Notes: generated from the sequence alone by a model not told the origin. Positions 1 to 10,512 are shown, counted from the stretch's first letter. The stretch is 64,000 bases of DNA from Platanthera guangdongensis (GCA_039583875.1 CM077166.1:90394564-90458563); one strand, 5' to 3'. Made by a program: numbers and translations.

Positions 1-672
1 TTAAAATTGCAAAAATTATGTTTTAAAACGCAAATGTTCATGTTTTATTTTCAATTATAACAAAATTCATAGCCGTTATTATGGCCGTTTTCATTCTCAA
101 ACTCTTTAAATTTGGATAGACTTAGGATTTTCATACTTCAAAATGCGCTTTTATGAACTTGTAAAACATTAAAAAAGGGTAGTTTTCATTCCTCTTAACT
201 TAGCTTTTACTTTGTCTTAACTATAAAACTACTGCTTCTTTTTAGCTTACTCCCTCTTTTTAAACCATTTTACAAGGCTATAGTAATGTATAAATTGTTA
301 TTTTTATTTTTCATCAACTTTCATTTTAAGTAGTTACAAAAAAATATTTTCGCTCGAACAATTTTTATTTTCACTTTTTTAGCATTTCTATCAAAATCTA
401 ACGGTAAAAATGTAACCGTTTTAATTTTTCGGGCACTTGCCTTTCTCACTTTAATTTGAAAACTTTTTGCTCAAACAATTTTATTTTGCATTTTTATGCA
501 TTTCTACTGCATTCCAGCGGTAGAAATGCAGTCATTTTAATTTTTCGATAACTTTGATTTTTGCAATTATTTTAGCACGAGTGTGTGCGTGTATGAGATA
601 TTTTTCAGCTCCTAAGTTAAATTATGCAAGTGTGTGTGTGTGTGTGTTTATTTATGTCGAGTGCGTGAGTAG

Positions 673-808
673 TTCTATTCAAGTAGAGTGCGTGTGTTGT
701 TTTTATTTTTCCGCCTACTCATTTGAGTTAATTGGCTGGATTCTATTCAAGTAGAGTGCGTGTGTTGTTTTTATTTTTCCGCCTACTCATTTGAGTTAAA
801 TGGCCGGT
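673..808. repeat. 68-bp direct repeat, two copies
   Basis: The segment starting TTCTATTCAAGTAGAGTGCG at 673 recurs at 741 with only a few changes. Both copies end in the CCTACTCATTTGAGTTAA version of the hairpin motif seen downstream. This is a local tandem duplication inside the AT-rich remnant. Confidence 0.8.
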
Positions 809-821
809 CTGTATTTTCAGT

Positions 822-1157
822 CCTACTCGTTTGAGTAGGACTTGTAATTTTCAATCTTTATTTTGTTTTTCCGCCTACTCACTTGAGTTAAATGGCTGGA
901 TTTGATTTTCCGCCTACTCGCTAGGAGTTTAATGGTCGGACTTTATTTTGATGTAAATATTTAAGAAAGCCCTGTAATCGCATTTATTTTCTCCTACTCG
1001 TTTGAGTAGGACTCGCTTTCATTTCAGTCCTACTCGTTTGAGTAGGACTTGCAATTTTCAGCTTTAATTTTCCGCCCCCACTCGTTTGAGTGGGACTTGC
1101 AAATTTCAATTATGCACTTTTCAGCTTTTATTTCCCGCCCCCACTCGTTTGAGTGGG
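822..1157. repeat. Hairpin minisatellite with 7-bp stems
   Basis: Perfect stem-loops CCTACTC-GTTT-GAGTAGG occur at 822-839, 993-1010 and 1029-1046. The variant CCCACTC-GTTT-GAGTGGG occurs at 1077-1094 and 1140-1157. The variant changes both arms in step, so pairing is kept. Degenerate copies with broken 3' arms lie near 712, 780, 871 and 912. Copies are followed by a shared GGACTTGCAAATTTCA-like spacer. Function unknown. Confidence 0.8.
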
Positions 1158-2136
1158 ACCTGCAAATGTCAATTATTCAATTTTCTCTTATGTGTAAATT
1201 AGTTTTATTTCTTCCTTTTATATGTTTGAATGAGTGCGGGTGTGTTTATTTGTAATAACTTTTCTAAAATTAGGTTATTTTGCTTTTCTTCTTATTTTCT
1301 TTATAACCTTTCAGCGAATAGTTTAGGACGCTCGCACAACCAAACATACAAGCTTTCCCCATTTCGATGAGTGGCTAATTGCTTTTAGCCCTCGGTATCG
1401 AAAAGCTTTGGGATCTAAAATGTTTTAAATAACCAAATGTCTAATTTTTCAATTTAATTAAAAACTTAAGGTTTACCCCGGGTTAACGACGCGTAGACCC
1501 ACATATCGATGTGTGGGCTCTATTTCCGTTATCCATACGCTAGCTAGCCGAGAGGCCGTGCATATGGACAGATCACCCCTGGGTAAATAGAGTTCCGCAC
1601 TAACCCTCGAGAGAGGAGGCGCGCTAACTCTACCGGATTGGGTTCCCCACCCAATAGCGGGGTTCTTAGCGTACTGCGGGCATTAAGGGGAATCCTTCGT
1701 CGGACGAGAGCCCGATCGAATAGCCTTAATGTCTAGGTGAGCGATATTCCTAGAGATAGGTGAGCTCATTATTTTGAACCTCCACGGCCAAGTTTCCGCA
1801 TTAATTAAATTGAAACTTTAGATATCTAGTTATTCAAATCTATTTTTAATCCTAACGCAATTCGATACCGGGAGTTATCTCTTCATCGACTACTTTCTTA
1901 AAATCTATTTTCGTTCCTATTTTACTTAAAACCCTCAACTTCTATTTCGGTAAAATAATAGTGTTTTCGGAGGAGTAGGGGTAATCAACCCGTTCCCGGG
2001 AATAATACGACCTCGGTATTCTCCCGAATATCGAGTACTACTTGCGATAGGTGCACTTGCCTCATCTAGCAAGCCCGCGGCGATCGACTCACCGAACCAA
2101 CCACAGTAAGAGTCTGTTCGCGGGCCAATCAGACGG

Positions 2137-3499
2137 ATTGCTGTGGAGAGACGGTCGTTTGTGCGTCCCAAGTGTGGGCAATTTACGGGTGGAGTTGTTG
2201 TACGAGGCGCACCATACCAAGTACTCGATTCACCCGGGGAGCACGAAGATGTACCGTGATGTAAAGAAACTGTTTTGGTGGCCGGGTTTGAAAAAAGATG
2301 TGGCGCTATACGTAGCAAAGTGCCAAACTTGCGCCTTAGTGAAGGCGGAGTGCCAAAAGCCGGGAGGATTTCTTAAGTCCTTGCCTATTCCGGAGTGGAA
2401 ATTCGACGACATCTCTATGGACTTTGTGCACGGTTTGCCAAGGTCGCAAAAAGGGTACGACGCCATTTGGGTGGTGGTCGATCGATTAACAAAGGTGTCG
2501 CATTTTATTCCGCATAGGAAGGATGATCCGGTGGAGAAACTGGCGAAGCTTTATGTAGATAATATAGTGCGGCTTCATGGTGTGCCCCGCAGCATCGTGA
2601 GTGACCGTGATGGGCGGTTCATGTCCAATGATTGGAGGCTGGTGTAGCAAATGTTGGGAACAAAGCTGAAGTTTAGCACAGCCTTCCATCCGCAAACGGA
2701 TGGGCAGACTGCGAGGGTCAATAGAACGATGGAAGACATGCTTCGCATGTGTGTCTTGGACATTGGAAAGCAATGGGAGGACCACCTTTATTTGGTGGAG
2801 TTCGCATACAACAACAGCTACCAAGCAAGTATTCAGATGGCGCCTTTCGAGGCCCTATATGGTAGAAGATGTCGCACGCCGTTGTCTTGGTTAGAAACGG
2901 GCGAGTCAAAGTTGTATAAGCGATCGGAAGTGGAGGATGCTACTTCTTTGGTAAGGACAATTCGGGAGAGGTTGCTTATCGCTCAGGACCGGCAAGCAAA
3001 GTACTATAATGCCAAACACAGGAACGTGGAGTTCGCTGTGGGCGATTATGTATACTTGAAGATCAAGCCGTTCAAGAGTGTCTCGCGGGTGCGGCGATTG
3101 AAAAAGCTAAGCCCGAGGTACCTTGGACCGTTCGAGGTTCTGGAGCGAGTAGGAGAAGCGGCCTATCGGCTGAAGCTTTCAGTGGAGCTAAGTGGTTTAC
3201 ATGATGTATTCCATATTTCGGTACTTCGGAAGGCGGTGCAAGAGCCTACGCAAGTGATCGCGGCCAATCAAGTGTCGGTGGATAGTGGGCTAATGACAAA
3301 GGTCAAGCCCGTGCGGATTGAGGACTCGGAGGTCAAGCGGCTACGCAATAAAGAGATCAGGATGGTCAAAGTCCGGTGGGACAATTGCGGTCGTGAGGAG
3401 CTCTCTTGGGAGCAAGAGCAGACGATGCTTGACGAATATCCGGAGTTGTTCCGCTCAGGTACAATTTTGTTTTGTACATGTTTTTTTTCCTTTATGTAA
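2137..3499 (+). pseudogene. G1 Ty3/Tekay pol 3' part: integrase and chromodomain
   Basis: This is the C-terminal part of a chromovirus polyprotein that inserts element cDNA into chromatin. Visible in order: the HHCC zinc module (HHTKYSIHPG, then CQTC); the integrase core with DFVHGLP and SDRDGR; the GPF segment; and a C-terminal chromodomain ([15 protein letters not shown], ending YPELF), which marks the Tekay/Del lineage. An in-frame TAG at 2645-2647 interrupts the core. At 2711-2713 the catalytic glutamate of the D,D(35)E triad is GCG (Ala), whereas G2 and G3 keep Glu there. Homology to G3 pol begins at about 2137; protease, RT and RNase H are absent, so the copy is 5'-truncated and dead. 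Confidence 0.9.
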
Positions 3500-3520
3500 T
3501 TTCGTGGGCGAAATTCTTTT

Positions 3521-3534
3521 AAGAGGGGTAGAGT
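3521..3534 (+). other. G1 polypurine tract
   Basis: AAGAGGGGTAGAGT lies immediately before the LTR start at 3535. This is the expected plus-strand priming site for reverse transcription. G2 has the equivalent purine run at 37701-37714. Confidence 0.8.
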
Positions 3535-3599
3535 TGTAACGCCCCGAAACTCAAAGAAGCAAAGGGGAATATTTTTGGGCCAATTTGAGTTCTGGCTGC

Positions 3600-3990
3600 A
3601 GGCACACGCCTGGGACACGGGCGTGTCCCAGGGCGTGTCAAGCCTGTGTCGACACTAAGGCGCGAAGTCGACACTTTGGTCTCGACATTGTGTCGAGACT
3701 GGGCACACGGCCTGCGACACGGGCGTGTCGCAGGGCGTGTCGACCCGTGTCGACACTTAGCCGTGAAGTCGACACAGTGCTTCGACGTTGTGTCGAGACA
3801 TGGCACACGGCCTGCGACACGGGCTTGTCGCAGGGCGTGTCGACCCGTGTCGACACTCGTCCCGCGAAGTCGACAGTTTTGTGTCGACAGTGTGTCGAGA
3901 CATGGCACACGGCCTGCGACACGGGCGTGTCGCAGGGCGTGTCGACCCGTGTCGACACTTATCCGCGAAGTGTCGAGACCATGTACACGG
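3600..3990 (+). repeat. ~100-bp tandem repeat in G1 U3
   Basis: The landmark CGACCCGTGT recurs at 3741, 3841 and 3943, so the unit is 100-102 bp. Each unit contains GTGTCGACAC, a GTGTCGAGAC variant, and the near-palindrome GACACGGGCGTGTC. Open frames on both strands here arise because the period is close to a multiple of three; I do not regard them as genes. Confidence 0.85.
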
Positions 3991-4527
3991 CCTGGAGCCC
4001 AGGCGTGTCAAGGTGACACGGGCAAGGACACGGGCGTGTCCTAGAACCCGTGCAGTGCTCGGGTTGAAAACGGGAGAAAATCATGGGGTACACGGCCAGC
4101 TACACGGCCGTGTCAGGTGGGACACGGGCGTGTCAGATCGAACACGGGCGTGTTCGATACCCGTGTGAGGTTCCAGGTGATTCGATTTTGACGGCGAATG
4201 AGGCACATGGCCCTGGACACGGGCGTGTGCCATGCCGTGTTCGGTCCAGATTGGGCATTTCAGTCCCGAATCGAAGCCGTTCATTTCTTTGACTGAAGAT
4301 CCAACGGCTGGGGGTTGTTCCTGAAGGGATATACCCGGGTTTTGACTTAGAAAACCCTCACTTTTTCCACTTGTTCTCTCTCCAAACCCTTGGAGAAAGA
4401 AGAGCTAAGGCAAGAAGAAGAGGAGCTAGATCCGCCATTGGAGGAGCTTCGGAGCTCCGAATCGCAAGCCGACTCCGGATCCACGGAGGCAACGCAAGTG
4501 CGGTGATTTCCATACGATTACTTTTCG

Positions 4528-4551
4528 ATGGCGCCAAAGAGGACCGCAAGG
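4528..4551 (+). CDS. Putative gag exon 1 in G1 LTR
   Basis: ATG plus seven codons (MAPKRTAR) ends exactly at a GTAACG donor at 4552. The same 24-nt layout sits at the equivalent place in the G2 and G3 LTRs, although much flanking sequence has diverged. Basic residues fit the N-terminus of plant chromovirus Gag. The acceptor cannot be seen because the internal region 5' of integrase is missing. The splicing role is inference from comparison. Confidence 0.5.
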
Positions 4552-5840
4552 GTAACGATCCTCATCTTGAGCATGAGTCGCTCTCTTTCTTTGCATAGGA
4601 AGCCCGCTCTCGCGAGTTTGCGGAGAGTTGGAGGCATTCCTTCGGGTAGATATGTGAAGTCCCCGTTGTTTAGAGTCCGTATGCGAGAACGGACATAGGC
4701 ATTTTGGTTGAAGCCTACCCGGACATGTTAGTTCGGATCGGTGTTGTTGCATTGCATAAGGCCGGAGAAGACTCCGTGCTATTGGGTGTTTTTCGGGTTT
4801 TCTACGCGGTAGATCGCAGCAGGGAGCCTTGGGGACTAACCCAAAGGTGCACCCGGAAAACTGGGCGGACACGAGGTCTTGCCAACTTGGGGGCCTGAGA
4901 GCCAACTTGAACATAACGGGTTTATGTGTCTTGCGGTAGAATGGGACTCGGTGAAAGTTTGACCCGCGCAAATGGCTTAAATTGTCGTTGCGATGTGAGC
5001 ACGGGTTAGATGGAGCCGTACCCGCTCTATGTCGTTCTGGTTAGAGAGACCTAAAGTTACATGGCACTCGCCGTTGGCATAGATGGGGGTCTTCGGTGGT
5101 CAATGGCTTAAATTGACGTGACCAATACCATGAAGACGAATTGCTCATAGGAATGGCCGTCTAAGTGGCGGTGGTGAATCCGGAATGTTAATGGCTTTAA
5201 TTGACGTGGCATCGACCGGTTCACCGAGAATGTGCCCTGAGTGCACGGGGCGTGTGGCCGTGCGAGCCAACGCCTGTGATGAAATGGCTATGGTTACAAA
5301 TTGCTCGCTTATGCTAATGAAATGCAGGGAAGGAGCATCGCCGCCCCGAGTTGGGGGCGGGATCGTTATAATTTGGTCAGCATTGCTGACCGTTGCCTTG
5401 TTTGCCACCGTGCGGTGGTTTGTTTGGTTGCAGGTGCAGCTGGACCAAGCGGTCAATAGCGGGCTAAAGCCCTTTTTGCGAAGCTGGCCCTCGAAGGCCC
5501 AAGTGGAAATGTTTTATGTTTTATTCATGTATGGCCGGCCTGCGTGCCGAGGTTTGTAAATCATGTAAAAGACAAGTGAAACATTTTGTAAGGCCTTAAG
5601 GCCGACTTTTGAGTATTTTGTAATAACATTCCTATTATCATGTTAGTGGGCATTCATGCTTGTTGCTGGGTTCTTGTTTTGCAACTTATATAAACTGCTT
5701 CCGCTAGAATGCTCTGTGTAGGACGTTGAGATTGGTTGGATGGTTTCCATAAGTAACCACCCGGTCTATCCGTGGTATATGGCGTCGGGCCCCGGCAGGA
5801 CCTAGTGCTATATGCTATGCGACGGATAGGGGGTGTTACA

Positions 5841-6673
5841 GTATGGGACGCTTATACATTAGGCCCTGCAAAACGACCCCTTGGTCTATAAGCTTGTGTG
5901 GGCAAGTTTATAAATTAAGGTTATTTCAATATTTATATGTTGCTTGTGATAACCGACACCCCAACGTATAAAGTGGTATGGGATATTTTATACGATGGGA
6001 GCCTTGTAGAAGATCCCTTGGCTTATGTGTATTCACATAAGTGAAGGTTATATTCCTTTCTTACTTTACTCATTATAACCTGATTATAAATTGCTAGCTA
6101 GGTCCCCCTGTCAACTGTTTTTGATTTCTCTCCTCTTTCACGTCCTTTCCTTTCTTCCTCCCCGCTCGGTGCCTAGGAGCATGGGGGAAGGGGTGGGGGA
6201 CGATAGGGCTTAGTCTTTTTGACTAATGGTTTTCGAACCACATCATATTAGGGGATCGTGGAGCCGAGTATGGAGGAGTAGCCCAGGAGACCGGTGCAGT
6301 TGGAGATAGGGCAGTCTAGCTCAGGAGTACAGCCAGCTGGGACCGTGAGTTTTGACTTCTAGTAGTAGTTTTGTTTTGCTTCCGCATGAGAGATCTGTAG
6401 TGAGGATATTGATATACCGGGCTTCAGCCCTTTTATTTTTGTACACTTTATTATTCTGTGGACACTCCCTTCGTGGAGATTTTTATATATATGTGATATG
6501 CTGTGGACTTGTCTTCTCTTGTACTGCTACTTTTGCGTCAGCTGCGATCGATTTGGCCGCAGGATCGGCGTCTTGTAGTGTCGACCTTCCCGGGTGCGAG
6601 GTGTCACCGCAAGGCGACGGTTCTGGGCCTAAGACCCCGGGGTTTTAAAGAAAAAAAAAGAGGGGGTCTTACA
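5841..6673 (+). mobile_element. GX LTR 3' remnant
   Basis: From 5841 the sequence parallels 56144-56790 (G5 LTR): shared blocks include CTGCAAAACGACCCCTTGGT, GATCCCTTGGCTTA and GTGGACACTCC. It ends in a purine/A-rich run and GGGTCTTACA at about 6673, a usual form for chromovirus LTR ends. G1 interrupts it on the left. On the right the leader, primer site and most of gag are missing, because Gag zinc-finger sequence follows at once. Confidence 0.7.
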
Positions 6674-8514
6674 CATGATGCAGTCCATTGCTGGAAGGAC
6701 AAGACCTGTTATTTATGTGGGCGGAAGGGGCATGTAAAGACCCGTTGCCCGCAGGCTCAGCCCCTGTTGTAGCTAGTGCCACTTCCGGCCTTGTCTCCAC
6801 CGCAGCTCATGGATAAAGGGAAGGGCAAGTTGAACGTAGTGTCCGCGGATGAAGCTCAGACTTCGACCCTAGTTATTTCAGGTTAGATCCTAACCTAGTT
6901 TTATTTTCTAGGTATGATCTAAATGTCAACGTTCTTTTCCTTTAGTCGTATATTTAATCTTATAGGAAAGTTTAAGGTAAGTAACCGCTGGGCGCATGTC
7001 CTTTTCGATTCTGGTGCTACCCACTCGTTCGTGGCTAGATCTTTTGTAGAGAGTCACTGTTTGACCCTGAATCCTGTTGGCGACCCGTTCTGTGCCAAGT
7101 TCCCCTCAGGTGATTTCGTGGTGTCAGATCAGGGAATTTAGGGTTGTCCAGTCCAGTTGGGAGATTTTCTCGCAGTTGCGGATCTAAAGGTTATAGACTT
7201 GGAAGATTTTGATGTAATCCTGGGCATGGATTGACTATCGAAGTACGATGCAGTAATCCAGTGCAAGGTCAGGTGCTTGGACTTCAAGATGGATGACGGT
7301 CAACGCAGGAGCGTTTATGGTTATTCGGGCCAAGATTCTCTGATCATTTCTGCGGTAAGTGCTCGAAAGATTTTGAATTCAGGATGCTTTGCCTGTTTGG
7401 TTTCAGTGTTGGCGAATGTTGTTAGTTTGCCGCTTGTGGAGGAGATTGATGTAGTGCGCTAGTTTCCTGACGTACTTCCTGATAATCTTCCTGGTCTTCC
7501 GCCTGAGAGAGATGTTGAGTTTGTCATAGATTTAGAACCGGGTACTCGTCCTCTCATTAAGGCTCCATACCGTATGGCACCGCGTAAGTTGGGGGAGCTG
7601 TGTACCCAGTTAGACGAGCTATTGCGGAACAGTTTCATTAGGCCAAGTTCGTCACCCTGGGGTGCTCCTGTTCTGTTTGGTAAAGAAGAAATGGATCAAT
7701 GAGGCTGTGTATAGATTACAAAGAATTGAATAAAGTGACCATCAAGAACAGATATCCCTTGCCGAGAATCGATGATCTGTTTGACCAGTTGCGTGGTTGC
7801 TCTGTATTTTACAAGATTGAGCTGCGTTCGGGTTATCATCAGTTGAGGATTCGTGAGACAGACATTCCAACGAACTACTTTTTGTTCACGGCATGGACAT
7901 TTTGAGTTCTTGGTAATGTCTTTTGGATTATTTAATGCACCCGCCGCATTTATGGATTTGATGAACATAGTATTCAAGGACTTCCTGGATCATTTTGTCA
8001 TCGTGTTCATAGATGACGTTCTAGTCTACTCCCGCAATGCTGAAGAGCATGAGTAGCACTTGCGACTGGTTTTGTCAACTTTGAGAGAGCATAAGTTGTA
8101 TGCTAAGTTGAGCAAGTGCGGGTTTTGGCTACCTAAAGTCTCCTTCTTGGGCCATGTGGTGAATAAAGATGGGATAACGGTTGATCCGGAGAAGATAGCT
8201 GCAGTGATGGATTGGAGTAGGCCTACCACTCCCAAGGAAATAAGAAGTTTTTCTAGGGGTGGCAGTTCTACTATAGAAGGCTTGTGGAGGGATTCTCTAC
8301 ATTATCTGTGCCTTTGACAAAGTTGACGCAAAATCATGTAGCCTTTATTTGGAGTGATAAGTGTGAAGAGGCGTTCCAGGAGCTGAAGAGGAGATTATGC
8401 ATTACACAGTTTTGACCCTGCCTTTTACTGAAGGACTGGAGTATGATGTGTATATGGACGCATCACATGTTGGGCTCGGATGCGTGTTGATGCAGGAGGG
8501 CAAGGTTATTCCCT
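6674..8514 (+). pseudogene. GX decayed chromovirus gag-pol
   Basis: A Gag CCHC knuckle (CYLCGRKGHVKTRC) is at about 6705-6750. Protease follows from about 6966 (VLFDSGATHSFV, then DVILGMD near 7230), with stops after it. RT is at about 7490-8320: [20 protein letters not shown], the FIDDVLVYS catalytic box, and [13 protein letters not shown]. An RNase H start (DASHVGLGCVLMQ) is near 8460. Several frameshifts and stops make it non-functional. An intron-like insert separates gag from protease (separate entry). The element ends at about 8514, where Tat-type sequence begins. Lineage: chromovirus close to Tekay, judged from motifs only. Confidence 0.85.
6882..6965 (+). other. Putative gag-pro intron in GX (84 bp)
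   Basis: Reading frame arrives at VISG and resumes at KFKVSNRWAHVLFDSGATH. Between them lies GTTAGATCC...CTTATAG with GT and AG ends. Removal restores one frame through a phase-1 junction (G plus GA). The insert length is a multiple of three but contains an in-frame stop at its start, so simple frameshifting does not explain it. The same place is interrupted in G2 and G3. Confidence 0.5.
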
Positions 8515-8632
8515 GATCAGGTAGTAGTCCGACCATCCATTACGCAAGATCTTTGAATGGGTAGAACACTCGGGGGCGGTTGGCTAAGTGGTCCATTGAG
8601 CTCAGACGAATTCGACGTCTCTTTTGTGTCGA
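8515..8632 (+). pseudogene. Tat-type Ty3 RNase H, left fragment
   Basis: In the best frame this reads NTRGRLAKWSIEL followed, after a small indel, by EFDVSFVS. This is the connection between RT and RNase H typical of Tat-lineage Ty3 elements. The last five bases, GTCGA (8628-8632), are the target duplication of C1. Joining to 20895 restores a continuous reading into the RNase H at 20895-21195. Confidence 0.75.
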
Positions 8633-9513
8633 TGAAAGATATGGTACCTAAACACCTAGAGGGGGGGGGGGTGAATAGGTGACCTAAACTTTTTTAACTT
8701 TTGTTTGACAGCACAACAGTTTATCACAGATTATTACAGTTAACAGCAATTTCAGAAATCACACAGAAAAGCCACAACACAGCACAGCACAGCAGACACA
8801 CTAATTTTATAGTGGTTCCCCAATCTTTGGGTACATCCACTTTCCCCCTTCGCCTATCTAGCAGTGTACTAGATTCGGCCAAACTTCTCCACTAGCTCAG
8901 AACCCAACAAGGTTCCTACCTCAGGCCCAAAGCCTTACACTCAGCAAAAGGCCTACACTCAGCCACCCAGGCCTACACTCAGCCAATCAAAGGCCTACAC
9001 TCAGAGTTCTTCAACTCCTACACTCAGGCACCAAGCCCTACCCTCAGCCTTTATAAAATAGGCTTACAATCACTCAGATCCAATGGATCTTACAAGTTAT
9101 AATAGAAATTACAAAATTCTAACTCTACAACTCAGAAGGAATGAGAGGAGTTGAGAGTTTCTTGGAGAGTTCTTGGAAGAACTCAGCTTGATCCAAACTG
9201 ACTTAGCTTTCTTCAAAGCTTCTTGAGTAGAACTGAATTAGTCTGAATCTTCTGCAGTTGATCCTTGATCTCTGCTTCTTGAAATCCAGATGACTCTGAA
9301 TTCTTCTTCTCAGCCTTAGTTCCAAAGACTGAATCCTTGGTTGGAGCTCTCTCTCTCCAACTACTTAGATCTGCAGTTGGACTGCCTGATCTTCTTGTGT
9401 TGATCTTCTGTGTATCACTTCTTGATTTAGTCTGATCAACTACTTCAATCACACCATGTAATGTTTGTGAACTTCTTAATTATTATCACTCTACATTCTG
9501 TAGACTGTGGGTG

Positions 9514-9525
9514 CCTATTTATAGG
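9514..9525 (-). promoter_or_regulatory. C1 LTR TATA box
   Basis: Plus-strand CCTATTTATAGG reads CCTATAAATAGG on the minus strand, a strong plant TATA box. The palindrome array starts about 130 bp upstream of it. The same box is at 19727-19738 in the 5' LTR and 57700-57711 in C2. Confidence 0.75.
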
Positions 9526-9654
9526 CTTCCTTCATGGTAACCGGCTGATCCGGTTTATAACAGTCTTTTGACTTTGCTGACAGTTGCTGTAGACCGGCTG
9601 GATTGGCAGCTGTCATGTCAACCAGTCACTTCTTGAAATTCTCTAACTGTCAGT

Positions 9655-10512
9655 TAGTGTCGAGACTTTCTGTTCTTAAGTGTCGACACTTATAGACCAA
9701 GTGTCGACACATGTTGTGTAAGTGTCGACACAAGTCTACAAGGTGTCGACACATTCCTTGTATGTCTCGACACAGTTTCTTCTGCATGTGTCGACACTGA
9801 AATTGAGTGTCGACACAAGCACTTGTACTTCATTCTTTCTGTATTCTTCTAAGTGTCGACACATCTCCTTTGTGTCGACACATCTTCATGTGTAGAAACT
9901 GTCAAGTGTCGACACTGCTTCTTGGTGTCGACACAAGTCTTCATTCTTGATTCTTCAGCTGAGTGTCGACACATTCCATTAGTGTCGACACTTATACTTA
10001 GAATATTTTACAAGTTTTCTGTTCTTTGCTAAGTGTCGACACAGCTCCTTGTGTCGACACTTTCTTCAAGTGTTGAGTCTTCTGGTTATGTGTCGACACA
10101 TTGTGCTGAGTGTCGACACATTCTTTAAGTGTTGACTTCTTTGAGTGTGTGTCGACACATTGTGCTGAGTGTCGACACATTCTTCATATGTTGACTCTTT
10201 GATTGAGTGTCGACACATTGTGTTGAGTGTCGACACTTGTACTTAGTCTCTGCAGAATTATGCTGAGTGTCGACACAACTCCAAGTGTCGACACTGTCTG
10301 GTGTTGACTCAGCTCTTCAAGATGTCGACACTTCTGCTAAGTGTCGACACAGCTTTTCTGCATCCTTCTACACTGAGTGTCGACACAGCTCCAAGTGTCG
10401 ACACTTTCTGACTGGTGTCGACTCTTCTTCCCAGGTGTCGACACAATGACTCCAAGTGTCGACACAAGCTTTCTCAAGTGTCGACACTTTGCCTCTGGGT
10501 GTCGACACATGG
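9655..10512. repeat. GTGTCGACAC palindrome array in C1 3' LTR
   Basis: About 30 copies of the 10-bp palindrome or close variants (GTGTCGAGAC, GTCTCGACAC, GTGTTGAC) occur. Neighbours are often 18-22 bp apart centre to centre, for example GTGTCGACAC plus ATTGTGCTGA plus the next copy. Spacers are not conserved, which separates this from an ordinary satellite or a CRISPR array. Confidence 0.9.

Larger units (their letters stand above)
1..2130. repeat. AT-rich remnant, probably Athila/Tat-like LTR
   Basis: No credible coding region. The first 650 bases are A/T-rich with T-runs. A hairpin minisatellite follows (separate entry). Bases 1440-1960 are GC-richer and unique-looking. Around 1981-2075 the sequence has the character of the LTR 3' ends of plant Athila/Tat elements: a 'conventional' stretch ending in TACTACTTGCGATAGGTGCA and CTTGCC. 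The expected downstream primer site beginning TTTGGCGCCG is missing; a Tekay pol fragment starts instead at about 2137. I infer an LTR remnant truncated by deletion. The clade is uncertain and the left boundary lies outside the window. Confidence 0.4.
3535..5840 (+). mobile_element. G1 3' LTR (Tekay-type, 2306 bp)
   Basis: It starts TGTAACGCCCCG after the polypurine tract and ends GGGTGTTACA. U3 carries a tandem repeat of about 100 bp rich in GTGTCGACAC and in ACACGGGCGTGT half-palindromes. The middle carries a 24-nt mini-exon and splice donor (separate entry). It shares scattered blocks with the G2 and G3 LTRs, for example the stretch before the mini-exon and the 3' end with GCTTCCGCTAGAATG. 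The sequence to its right (from 5841) is the LTR of a different element, GX, so G1 inserted there. The left end of G1 is outside the window or deleted. Confidence 0.9.

Noticed and set aside
554..754. 66-codon frame in the AT-rich remnant
   Set aside because: Runs through TG-rich minisatellite; no coding character.
1935..2318. Minus-strand 127-codon frame
   Set aside because: It spans the junction between the LTR remnant and plus-strand G1 integrase; no family features.
9213..9452. 79-codon frame in the C1 R/U5 (also 19425-19664 and 57429-57638)
   Set aside because: It is kept only because the three LTRs are near-identical; no start context or family match. A leader ORF is possible but unsupported.
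9655..10512. CRISPR-like array
   Set aside because: The repeat is only 10 bp and palindromic, spacers vary in length and lie in LTRs, and the context is plant nuclear DNA.
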